A DNA stretch of 64,000 nt, from assembly GCA_035461245.1 (NCBI GenBank), contig DATHVP010000123.1, forward strand, positions 1 to 64,000. Direction: 5' to 3'. Shown piece after piece: positions 26,234-33,663 of this stretch. The notes beneath the pieces were generated by a model, which was given only the letters and a program-made list of their open reading frames with translations, did not search any database and had not been told where the DNA came from. The DNA comes from SH-MAG3 sp035461245 (GTDB lineage: Bacteria; Gemmatimonadota; Gemmatimonadetes; Longimicrobiales; RSA9). A program made the translations under genes and the position numbers. Each line of letters begins with the position of its first letter. Within the stretch, counting starts at the first letter, position 1.

Positions 26234-28186
26234 TCAGCTGGCGCCGGACCGGGTGAGCGTGACAATCTCGTCGTCAGGCTGCAGCGTCCACTCCTGCTGT
26301 CTGGGCGGATTCAGCAGCAGCTGGTGCTCTCCGGCAGGCGTCCGCACGCGGACGCCGAGGGCGGTATCGCCCCTGGTCCGCACCGCGCCGGCGACGTCGG
26401 CGAATGATACCGCGTCGCCGACGATCCCGTAGTCCGCAGCCGTCCGGAACACGATCTCTGCGCCGCCCGGGCCGAACAGCTCCTCGAATACGGCGCGCAG
26501 CTCCCGCCGCAGGGCTACCTGGGCGAGCATGTGGCTGAGTACGATAGGGCTGACGATGACTTCCGTGCTGCGGCGCCGGATGAGGGAGACATTGCCGGGG
26601 TCCAGCAGCTCCACGGTGACGGCCGGCCCGTCCGAATCCGGCAGGATGTCCCGCAGCAGCAGGTACCCCATGATGGTCCGGGCGTCGGATTCCTCGCCGG
26701 AGCCCAGGCGGTCACTGCCTACGATGACGATGCGGTCGTAGCCGGCGACGTCCACCCGGTCCAGCATGTCCGGCACGGCGAAGTCCTCCTCGATGTGATT
26801 CACGGTCACCCGATCCAGGCGGACACCAGTGCGCATGAGGGCCGAACGCCGCGTGGAGGCGGCTGTCGTGGACACGATATCCACGAGGAACTTCTCGTCG
26901 GCGAATCCATCGAGCACACGCAGCAGGGCAGCGGCCTTGTGGCTCCAGCCCAGCACGAGCAGGCGCAGCGGTGGTGAGGTCGGCGCTGGCCCGGGCCCGG
27001 CCACTGCCGGCGCAACCGGTGGCGGAGCGCCTGGCCTGACGGGCTCCGTACCGGCGTAGTTGCGGGCCACGAACACCAGTCGGTCGTCCCGCTGCAGGCG
27101 AGCCGTCGGCGGCGGGTTGAGGACGGGCATGAACGAAGCGCCGTCCCGCCGGGCGACACCGATGAGGATTGCTTCCTCGAACCAGGCGCCGGCCTCGGCG
27201 AACGTCATGTCCGTCAGGTCGGCACATTCCCGTACATAGATCTCGTTGCCCCGATCGTGTGTCAGCAGTTCGCTGAACACGCGGGACAGTCCCGGGTGGC
27301 GGATGGTCTGGGCGAGGAGCCGGCCGATGATGGCATCACTTGCGAGCACCTCGACGGGGCCGGAATATGCGCGCAAGGCGCTGTCTACCCGGCGCATGTC
27401 GAAGACCTCGGCGACGACCGGCGGCAACGCATCCGTCCCGGATAGCTGCGGATGGCTGGCCATGCTGAGGAGCGTCTTGATGGTGCGGGCGTCCGCCTGG
27501 TCCGGGCCGCCCCGGCCGAAGTCCGCGGCGGGCATGATCACCGCCGCGGCATGCAGGAAGTCCACGCGCTGCAGGTGCTCCAGACGCAGCGGTGAGCCGG
27601 TCCGCAGCACGACCTGCCGCGGGTCCCAGTCCGCACCGAGCCGGTCCCGCAGTTCCAGCCCCAGCCGCGTCGTCACCTCGTCGGCCAGGATGGCGATGCG
27701 CAGGATGCGCGCGCCGCGGAGCTCCAGGAACCGGCGGACCCGGGAGCCGGACAGTACGAGTTCCTGCACAATGGTGGGCGTGCGGTCCGTCCACCCGATG
27801 ATGAGGATGTGCCCGTGCTGCACGATGGGGGAGGTCCCCGCCTCCAGCTGGCGCATCCGCTCGTCCAGCCATTGCGTCATGATGGCGACGAGGGCACCCA
27901 GAAAGACGACGTAGCCGAGCACCGTCAGGATCGTGGAGACGAAGCGCGTCAGGATCCCCTCGTCGTCGCCGAGATACCCCGGGTCCGAGAGGCGCAGGAA
28001 CGCCCACCAGATGGCGCTGTCAAGCCCCCCGTCTACATTGCCCCCGGCCACATGTACCACGGCACCGGCCACGACGGACAGCAGGCCGATGAGCATGGCG
28101 ATGACGAGGAGCCGGTAGTGGGCGCCCCGCAGCACCATACGCTCCAGCAGGTAGCGGATGCGGTTGGCGAAGTAGCGGTGAGGCAT
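26234..28186 (-). CDS. CASTOR/POLLUX-like ion channel with Rossmann (RCK-like) domains
   Basis: This 650-residue protein resembles the bacterial relatives of the plant nuclear channels CASTOR and POLLUX. A membrane helix (about 24-46), a pore loop with LSDPGYLGDD (about 55-72) and a second helix (about 80-103) form the channel. The potassium-channel TVGYG filter is absent. Two Rossmann domains follow (starting HGHILIIGWTDRTPTIVQEL near 124 and LLVLGWSHKAAALLRVLDG near 415), with TrkA-C-like ends. They probably bind a nucleotide or ion for gating. ATG 28186 is used; a longer frame to 28270 would overlap the divergent DtxR start. The ion carried is unknown. Confidence 0.85.
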   Translation of the reverse strand: MPHRYFANRIRYLLERMVLRGAHYRLLVIAMLIGLLSVVAGAVVHVAGGNVDGGLDSAIWWAFLRLSDPGYLGDDEGILTRFVSTILTVLGYVVFLGALVAIMTQWLDERMRQLEAGTSPIVQHGHILIIGWTDRTPTIVQELVLSGSRVRRFLELRGARILRIAILADEVTTRLGLELRDRLGADWDPRQVVLRTGSPLRLEHLQRVDFLHAAAVIMPAADFGRGGPDQADARTIKTLLSMASHPQLSGTDALPPVVAEVFDMRRVDSALRAYSGPVEVLASDAIIGRLLAQTIRHPGLSRVFSELLTHDRGNEIYVRECADLTDMTFAEAGAWFEEAILIGVARRDGASFMPVLNPPPTARLQRDDRLVFVARNYAGTEPVRPGAPPPVAPAVAGPGPAPTSPPLRLLVLGWSHKAAALLRVLDGFADEKFLVDIVSTTAASTRRSALMRTGVRLDRVTVNHIEEDFAVPDMLDRVDVAGYDRIVIVGSDRLGSGEESDARTIMGYLLLRDILPDSDGPAVTVELLDPGNVSLIRRRSTEVIVSPIVLSHMLAQVALRRELRAVFEELFGPGGAEIVFRTAADYGIVGDAVSFADVAGAVRTRGDTALGVRVRTPAGEHQLLLNPPRQQEWTLQPDDEIVTLTRSGAS

Positions 28187-28262
28187 GCGGCAAGGTGGCC
28201 CGACGCCGGCCCTCGCGGCAAGATGCCCTTGCCGCGGCCAGCCCTGCACCCGACTTTCCGGC

Positions 28263-28919
28263 ATGACCACGCCGGCTGTGGAGGATTACCTCAAGGCCAT
28301 CTACCAGCTCTCCGAGGCCGGCGAGCCGGTGAGCACTTCATCCATCGCCGAACGGCTGAGTGTTGCGCCGGGCTCGGTGACGGGCATGCTCAAGCGCCTG
28401 TCCGAGGCCGGGTTGGTGGAGCACACGCGGTATTACGGCGCACGCCTCACGGAGCGGGGCGCCGAGAATGCGGTCCGGACCATCCGCCGCCATCGCGTAC
28501 TTGAGCTGTTCCTGGTGGATGTACTGGGCTACACGTGGGACCGGGTGCATGACGAGGCGGAGCGCCTCGAGCACGTCGTTACCGACGAGCTCATTGACCG
28601 GATGGCCCACGTCCTCGGCAGCCCCACCGCCGATCCGCACGGCGCGCCCATCCCGGAAACCGGCGCCGAGTTCCGGGAGGAGCGCTACCCGTGCCTCGCA
28701 GAGATGAGGCCCGGCGAGCAGGCCATCCTGCGGCAGGTCCCGGACGAGGACGCAGCGGCCCTGCGCTACCTGGGCGAGCTGGGCCTGAAGCCCGGTGTTG
28801 AGCTGGAGGTCACCGAGGTGGCCCCCTTCAACGGGCCGATCCATGTCCTGATCAACGGCAGGAAGCAGGTCCTCGGCCAGGACATCGCCCGGCACGTCCA
28901 GGTCGAGCCCCGGGGCTAG
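28263..28919 (+). CDS. DtxR/MntR family metal-dependent repressor
   Basis: This 218-residue regulator has an N-terminal winged helix (1-65, AERLSVAPGSVTGMLKRLSEAG), a dimerisation and metal domain (about 70-140) and a C-terminal FeoA/SH3-like domain (about 150-215). The ligand stretch reads EAERLEH. The first Glu sits where iron-type DtxR/IdeR has Cys, so the site looks more like the manganese-type MntR/TroR, although Lys replaces the MntR Glu at position 11. It sits convergent to, and 11 bp from, the metal ABC operon, and is its likely regulator, as TroR is for treponemal tro genes. The target site is inferred from the operator listed below. Confidence 0.93.
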   Translation: MTTPAVEDYLKAIYQLSEAGEPVSTSSIAERLSVAPGSVTGMLKRLSEAGLVEHTRYYGARLTERGAENAVRTIRRHRVLELFLVDVLGYTWDRVHDEAERLEHVVTDELIDRMAHVLGSPTADPHGAPIPETGAEFREERYPCLAEMRPGEQAILRQVPDEDAAALRYLGELGLKPGVELEVTEVAPFNGPIHVLINGRKQVLGQDIARHVQVEPRG

Positions 28920-28930
28920 CACCCCCGCCG

Positions 28931-30040
28931 TTATACCTGCATGGCCTGTGTCGCTGCCAGGCGCCCCTGATCCGTCAGGTGCAGCACGCCTGACGGCGAC
29001 CGCCGCAGCAGTCCCTCTTCTTCCGCTTCCCTGATCACGCGCTGCGCGAAGCGTGCGTCCCAGCGCAGGTGCGCGCCCAGGTGGTCCTCGTGGTTCTCCG
29101 TTGCCGATGCGGCCGTGTCTTCGTGGTGCAGCAGGTGGATGGCCAGCATGAGCCGCGCGAACTCCCAGCGCTGCCGTCGCCGCCGACGCTGCACGGCCAC
29201 GATGCCACGGTGGGGCGCGAGCAGGAATGCCGCCAGGAAGAGGACGCCTGCCGCCGAGGTCATGGAGCCGGCGATGGATGCGTCCACGATCCACGCGAAC
29301 CAGAAGCCGAGCAGTGCGGCGGCGGCGGCAATGGCCACGCTCAGCAGCAGCATGCGGCGCAGGCTCTCCGCCAGCAGGTACGCGGTGGCGGGGGGCGCGA
29401 TCATCAATGCGACGACGAGGATGGAGCCCACGGCGTCGAACGCACCCACTGCGGTAACCGAGACGAGAGTCATGAACGCGTAGTGCAGCAGCACCGGCGA
29501 GAATCCCAGCGCCGCGGCCAGGCCGGGATCAAAGGTCGAGAGCTTGAGTTCCTTGTAGAACAGTGCGATGAACCCGACGTTCAGGCCCAGCACCCCGCCC
29601 ATGACCCACAGCGTGCGCGGTCCGAGGTCCAGGCCGTTGACTTCCAGCCGGCGGAACGGCGCAAACGCGATCTCGCCCAGCAGCACCGCGTCCGTGTCCA
29701 GGTGTACGCTCCCGGCGTAGCGGGAGATCAGGATCACTGCAACACTGAAGAGCGCGGTAAAGACCAGGCCGATGGCGGCGTCTTCCCGCAGGCGCTGTGT
29801 CCGGCGCAGCAGCTCCACCAGCCATACGGTGGCCACACCGGTGGCGGCGGCGCCCGCGATGAGGAACGGCGATGTGATGTCGCGCACCAGGAAGAAGGCC
29901 AGCACGATGCCCAGCAGCACGGTGTGGCTGATGGCGTCGCTCATGAGTGCCATGCGACGCAGCACCAGGAACACGCCGGACAGCGCGCATGCCACCGCCA
30001 CCACCACGGCGACGAGCTGGATCTCGAGTTCAATGGCCAT
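28931..30040 (-). CDS. Metal (Mn/Zn/Fe) ABC transporter permease with C-terminal winged-helix-like tail
   Basis: This 369-residue permease belongs to the ABC-3 (TroCD/ZnuB) family. Residues 1-280 hold eight or nine membrane helices, with MALMSDAISHTVLLGIVLAF and GAFDAVGSILVVALMIAPPA as family motifs. The last 80-90 residues are soluble and look like a winged helix (HLRWDARFAQRVIREAEEEGLLRRSPSGVLHLTDQGR), preceded by a His/Glu-rich stretch that could bind metal. ATG 30040 is preferred because GGAG sits seven bases upstream; 30052 is an alternative. It overlaps the upstream permease by 11 bp. It imports metal with the three preceding gene products. Confidence 0.93.
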   Translation of the reverse strand: MAIELEIQLVAVVVAVACALSGVFLVLRRMALMSDAISHTVLLGIVLAFFLVRDITSPFLIAGAAATGVATVWLVELLRRTQRLREDAAIGLVFTALFSVAVILISRYAGSVHLDTDAVLLGEIAFAPFRRLEVNGLDLGPRTLWVMGGVLGLNVGFIALFYKELKLSTFDPGLAAALGFSPVLLHYAFMTLVSVTAVGAFDAVGSILVVALMIAPPATAYLLAESLRRMLLLSVAIAAAAALLGFWFAWIVDASIAGSMTSAAGVLFLAAFLLAPHRGIVAVQRRRRRQRWEFARLMLAIHLLHHEDTAASATENHEDHLGAHLRWDARFAQRVIREAEEEGLLRRSPSGVLHLTDQGRLAATQAMQV

Positions 30041-31163
30041 GCTCGTCTCCATGGCCTGCACCGCCCGGGCGCGTGATTTCGTCACGTCCGGCCTCGGTGA
30101 TGTACCAGCCGCCCGCCGCGTCCCGGTCCGCCAGGCCGCGGCTGCGCAGCACGCCCAGCGCACGGGGCACGTCGGTACGGCTGCCGCGCATCATCTGAAG
30201 TACTGTCACGTCGTGGGCGTGAGCGCCCTTGTGGTGTTGCGCCAGTTCGTGCAAGTCGGCGAGTACCGCGTCCGTGCGCAGCTGCTGCCGCTGGCGCCGC
30301 CGCTGCACGGCGTCCCAGACCAGCCCGCGACGGGGCGCGAAGCTGACGGACAGCATGACGAGCACCATGGCTGAGAGCACGATGGTCGGGCCTGTCGGCA
30401 TGTGCTCAGCGGCGCCACTGAGCAAGGCGCCGCCCACGCCGGCAATGGCACCGAACCCAGCGGCCAGCAGCACCATCACGCCCAGCGAATCCGTCCACTG
30501 CCGGGCCGCCGCCGCCGGCGCAATGACCAGTGCGCTCATGAGTACCACCCCCACCGTCTGCAGCCCGATGACGATGGCGATCACGAGGAACGTGGTCAGC
30601 AGGATGTCAATGGAACGCATGGGCAGGCCCTGCGTGGCGCCGTACTCGGGGTCGAACGTCAGCAGCTTGAATTCCTTCCAGAATACGGCTACGGCCAGCA
30701 GCGCGATGGAGCCCAGCGTCGTGATGACCACGACGTCGCCCGCCAGCATGGTGGCCGCCTGGCCGAACAGGAACGTGTCCAGCCCTGCCTGCGCCGCTGT
30801 GGGCATCTGCTGCACCCAGGTGAGAAGCACCAGGCCCGCCCCGAAGAACACCGACAGCACGATGCCCAGCGCACTGTCCGCGGGCAGGCGGCTGTGACGC
30901 ACGATGAGCGTCACCACCAGCGTACCCAGCCAGCCTGCCAGCGCCGCACCCAGCACCAGCACCAGCGGGTTCTTCGCCCCCGTCAGCAGGAACGCCAGCA
31001 CGATGCCCGGCAGCGCCGCATGGGAAATGGCATCGCCCAGCAGCGACTGCCGGCGCAGCACCGCAAAACAGCCGAGGGCGCCTGCCACCAGCCCCAGCAT
31101 GCCAGCCCCCAGCGCCACCACCCGCAGCGTATAGTCCGGCACCAGCAGCGCCAGTGGGTTCAC
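30030..31163 (-). CDS. Metal (Mn/Zn/Fe) ABC transporter permease with C-terminal winged-helix-like tail
   Basis: This 377-residue ABC-3 permease has about nine helices in residues 1-290 (RRQSLLGDAISHAALPGIVLAF; QTVGVVLMSALVIAPAAAARQ). A soluble tail of about 85 residues follows. It reads like a winged helix (VTVLQMMRGSRTDVPRALGVL, then SRGLADRDAAGGWYITEAGR) and ends in a His-rich GHGDEHGH. The start is GTG 31163, overlapping the ATPase stop by four bases. The frame stays open for over 200 codons upstream inside the ATPase gene, which should not be read as a fusion. It forms the membrane channel with the second permease. Confidence 0.93.
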   Translation of the reverse strand: MNPLALLVPDYTLRVVALGAGMLGLVAGALGCFAVLRRQSLLGDAISHAALPGIVLAFLLTGAKNPLVLVLGAALAGWLGTLVVTLIVRHSRLPADSALGIVLSVFFGAGLVLLTWVQQMPTAAQAGLDTFLFGQAATMLAGDVVVITTLGSIALLAVAVFWKEFKLLTFDPEYGATQGLPMRSIDILLTTFLVIAIVIGLQTVGVVLMSALVIAPAAAARQWTDSLGVMVLLAAGFGAIAGVGGALLSGAAEHMPTGPTIVLSAMVLVMLSVSFAPRRGLVWDAVQRRRQRQQLRTDAVLADLHELAQHHKGAHAHDVTVLQMMRGSRTDVPRALGVLRSRGLADRDAAGGWYITEAGRDEITRPGGAGHGDEHGH

Positions 31164-31921
31164 AGCTGCTCCTGCGAAACGGGCGGCATTGAGCCGTGGA
31201 ACGGCACGCGCCCGCCATACGTGACCCGCAGGTTCTCCCCCGTGAACACCTCGGCCACGGGGCCGGCCGTGATGAGGCGGACGTTCAGCAGCGTCACCCA
31301 GTCGAAGTACTCGGGCACCGTCTGCAGCGCATGATGCACTACGACCACGGTGTTGCCGGCTTCCCGCAGCGACTGGAGTACGGTGACAATGGCGCGCTCC
31401 GTCTTCGCGTCCACGCCCTGGAACGGCTCGTCCATCAGGTAGACCCGGGCGTCCTGCACCAGTGCCCGTGCCAGGAAGACGCGCTGCTGCTGGCCGCCGG
31501 ATAGCTGGCTGATCTGCCGGTCCGCGTAATCCACCATGTCCACCTGCTCCAGCGCCGCCAGCGCCTGCTCCCGCTCCCGCCTGCCGGTGCGCCGTACCCA
31601 GCCCAGTGCGCCGTACCGGCCCATCTGCACCACGTCCAGCACGTTCGTCGGGAAGTCCCAGTCCACGGTGCCGCGCTGGGGTACATACGCTACCAACCGC
31701 CGTTGCTCGCGATACGGTCGGCCGTGCACCAGGATCCGGCCCGCCGCAGGCTTCAGCAGGCCGAGGACCGACTTGATCAGCGTCGTCTTGCCCGCACCGT
31801 TGGGGCCGACAATGGCCATGAGCACCCCGGCGGGTACCGTCAGATCCACGTCCCACAGCACCGGCTGCTCCCGGTACGCCACGGTGAGATCGTTGATCTC
31901 GATGGCGACGTCGTCCCTCAC
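31160..31921 (-). CDS. Metal ABC transporter ATP-binding protein
   Basis: This 253-residue ATPase powers the metal importer. Walker A is GPNGAGKTT (residues 39-47), the signature is LSGGQQQR, Walker B is VYLMDEP, and the H-loop His is in VVVVHHAL. LVAYVPQRGTVDWDFPTNVLDVV is the Q-loop region typical of Mn/Zn/Fe ATPases. GTG 31921 overlaps the binding-protein stop by four bases. Confidence 0.96.
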   Translation of the reverse strand: MRDDVAIEINDLTVAYREQPVLWDVDLTVPAGVLMAIVGPNGAGKTTLIKSVLGLLKPAAGRILVHGRPYREQRRLVAYVPQRGTVDWDFPTNVLDVVQMGRYGALGWVRRTGRREREQALAALEQVDMVDYADRQISQLSGGQQQRVFLARALVQDARVYLMDEPFQGVDAKTERAIVTVLQSLREAGNTVVVVHHALQTVPEYFDWVTLLNVRLITAGPVAEVFTGENLRVTYGGRVPFHGSMPPVSQEQL

Positions 31922-32880
31922 TGCGCCTCCTGCACCAATGCGTTCACGATGGTCTCCACATTGTGACGGACCATGCCCAGGTACGTGCCCTCAGGCGTAC
32001 CGGTGTCGCCCAGGGCATCCGAATAAAGCTCGCCGCCCTGACGCAGGGCAAAGCCCCGGGAACGGGCGGCCGCCACGACTGCCCGTATGTTGCGCGGCGG
32101 GATGGAAGTCTCCAGGAAGATGGCCGGGATGCGCCGCGTTACGATGACATCCACCAGGCGCTGCACATCGCCTGTGCCTGCTTCCGAGGACGTGCTGATG
32201 CCCTGCAGCCCCATGACCTCGAAGCCGTAGGCCCTGCCGAAATAGCCAAAGGCATCATGTGCAGTGATCAGCACCCGTCGCTCAGGCGGCACCGCCGCCA
32301 CCCGCTCCCGCACCCACGCGTCCAGCCGACCCAGCTCCGTGCGATACGCTGAGCCCCGCTGCGCGTACTCCGCCGCATGCGCAGGGTCGGCCTCCGCAAG
32401 TGCTTCCTCGATGCGCCGGGCTACCTGCGACCAGAGCGCCACGTCGAACCAGACGTGCGGATCATGACTGCCGCCGAAGTCAGGCGTCGCGATCAGCGCC
32501 GGTGCCGGGACGGATTCCGCCACCGCCACCGTGTGACGGCGCCGGCCCATCTCCTCCAGGACCTCGCCCATGGCCGCTTCCAGGTGCAGCCCGTTGTACA
32601 GGACGAGGTCCGCCCGGGACAGCCGGCGTACGTCGCCCGCCCGCGCCTTGTACAGGTGTGGGTCCACGCCCGGACCCATGAGGCCCTGCACGAAGACGCG
32701 GTCTCCGCCTACCTGCGCGGCCACATCCGCGATCATGCCTATGGTAGCCACCACCCGCAGCCGGCCTGCCGCCGCTTCCGTCTCCTCCGCCCAGGGGTCG
32801 CACCCCGTCAGCAGCAGCATCGCCACCCCTGCCCAGGCCGCCCCTCGCCGCCACCCGTGTCGCATCACCAGCGCCCTCAC
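31918..32880 (-). CDS. TroA-like metal-binding lipoprotein of an ABC importer
   Basis: This 320-residue cluster A-I binding protein captures Mn, Zn or Fe in the periplasm. The signal ends LLTGC (lipoprotein). Metal ligands in order are His in DPHLYK, His in HDPHVWFD, His in TAHDAFGYF and Asp in LYSDALGD. This His-His-His-Asp set and the sequence FGRAYGFEVMGLQGIST resemble TroA. The Glu of PsaA/MntC-type manganese proteins is not present, and there is no ZnuA-type His-rich loop. GTG 32880 has GGAGG nine bases upstream; ATG 32865 is an alternative. It heads the four-gene operon, with a candidate operator about 20 bp upstream. Confidence 0.95.
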   Translation of the reverse strand: MRALVMRHGWRRGAAWAGVAMLLLTGCDPWAEETEAAAGRLRVVATIGMIADVAAQVGGDRVFVQGLMGPGVDPHLYKARAGDVRRLSRADLVLYNGLHLEAAMGEVLEEMGRRRHTVAVAESVPAPALIATPDFGGSHDPHVWFDVALWSQVARRIEEALAEADPAHAAEYAQRGSAYRTELGRLDAWVRERVAAVPPERRVLITAHDAFGYFGRAYGFEVMGLQGISTSSEAGTGDVQRLVDVIVTRRIPAIFLETSIPPRNIRAVVAAARSRGFALRQGGELYSDALGDTGTPEGTYLGMVRHNVETIVNALVQEAQ

Positions 32881-32898
32881 GTCGTACCCGCCTCCATT

Positions 32899-32914
32899 TT
32901 TAGTCGAAGCTAAA
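32899..32914. promoter_or_regulatory. Candidate DtxR-family operator for the metal ABC operon
   Basis: TTTAG-N6-CTAAA is a 5+5 palindrome in an AT-rich patch 19 bp before the binding-protein start codon. DtxR/MntR family sites are AT-rich palindromes often containing TTAG/CTAA half sites. Repression there by the regulator at 28263-28919 is inferred. Confidence 0.45.
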
Positions 32915-33020
32915 TTGAGAATTGGGGACGCGCAAGTCGGGGGCGGACGGGCAGTCGGGGGCCCGGCCGCCTCACGGCACGGCTGTCATCCAGCGCCGGA
33001 CCGCCGGCGCCCTACCGGGC

Positions 33021-33569
33021 CTACAGTCTGCGGCCGCAGCCGCGCAGTTCCCGGCCGTCAATGGTGAGGGTGACGGTCCAGTGGAACTCCTGGCCGCTCA
33101 TGATGTCAGTGCAGGGTAGTTCCTCGAACACGACGCGGAGGTCGGCGGAGGCCGTCGTCGCGTGCCAGGTAATGCGGCTGCCGTCACGAACCGGTTCCGG
33201 CGCGGGCATCGTGACGTTGTGTTCGCCGTAGTCTCCGACGTAGACGATGCTGTCGGCGTGGATTTCAACCGTCCATCCGGGCTCCTGGCCGAGGCCTCGC
33301 CAGGCGGCGCCGCGATCCCGTGCGGCGTTCCAGGGGACCTCTGAAAACTCCGGGGTTCCGGGTTGGGGCGGCGGCTGTGCTGCGACCGTATCCGAAGCGG
33401 CGGTGTCCGGGACGGTCGCCTCCACCAGCGTGTCGATGCCGGGTTCGCTGACGGGCGCCCCAGGCTCCGGCTGCGGCGCTGGCGAGCCGCAGGCGGCGCT
33501 GCACATGCACAGGCATGCGGCCATCCACGAGAGGGTGGATCGCGTGTGCGCGACAGTAAAAGGTGACAT
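33021..33569 (-). CDS. COG3650-like small lipoprotein
   Basis: This 182-residue protein has a signal ending SAACGS (lipoprotein) and a long Pro/Ala/Thr linker (about 28-75). The C-terminal 105-residue domain contains RGLGQEPGWTVEI, a Cys in ELPCTDIMSGQEFHWTVTL and a last Cys in ELRGCGRR. This pattern is that of COG3650 proteins, which are often found as small envelope proteins of unknown role. The two mature cysteines may form a disulfide. It is divergent from the acyl-CoA synthetase gene. Confidence 0.8.
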   Translation of the reverse strand: MSPFTVAHTRSTLSWMAACLCMCSAACGSPAPQPEPGAPVSEPGIDTLVEATVPDTAASDTVAAQPPPQPGTPEFSEVPWNAARDRGAAWRGLGQEPGWTVEIHADSIVYVGDYGEHNVTMPAPEPVRDGSRITWHATTASADLRVVFEELPCTDIMSGQEFHWTVTLTIDGRELRGCGRRL

Positions 33570-33663
33570 TGCCCCTCCGCTTGTAGGGAATTCTCCGATC
33601 GCCTGTGGCGCGCCGGCAGCATAGCTTGTGACGGCGAATCCATCCGGTCAAGGCGAGCGACGC

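Noticed and set aside
30030..31856. An apparent 608-residue permease fused to upstream sequence
   Set aside because: The extra part is an out-of-frame reading of the ATPase gene; the GTG at 31163 gives the normal permease N-terminus.
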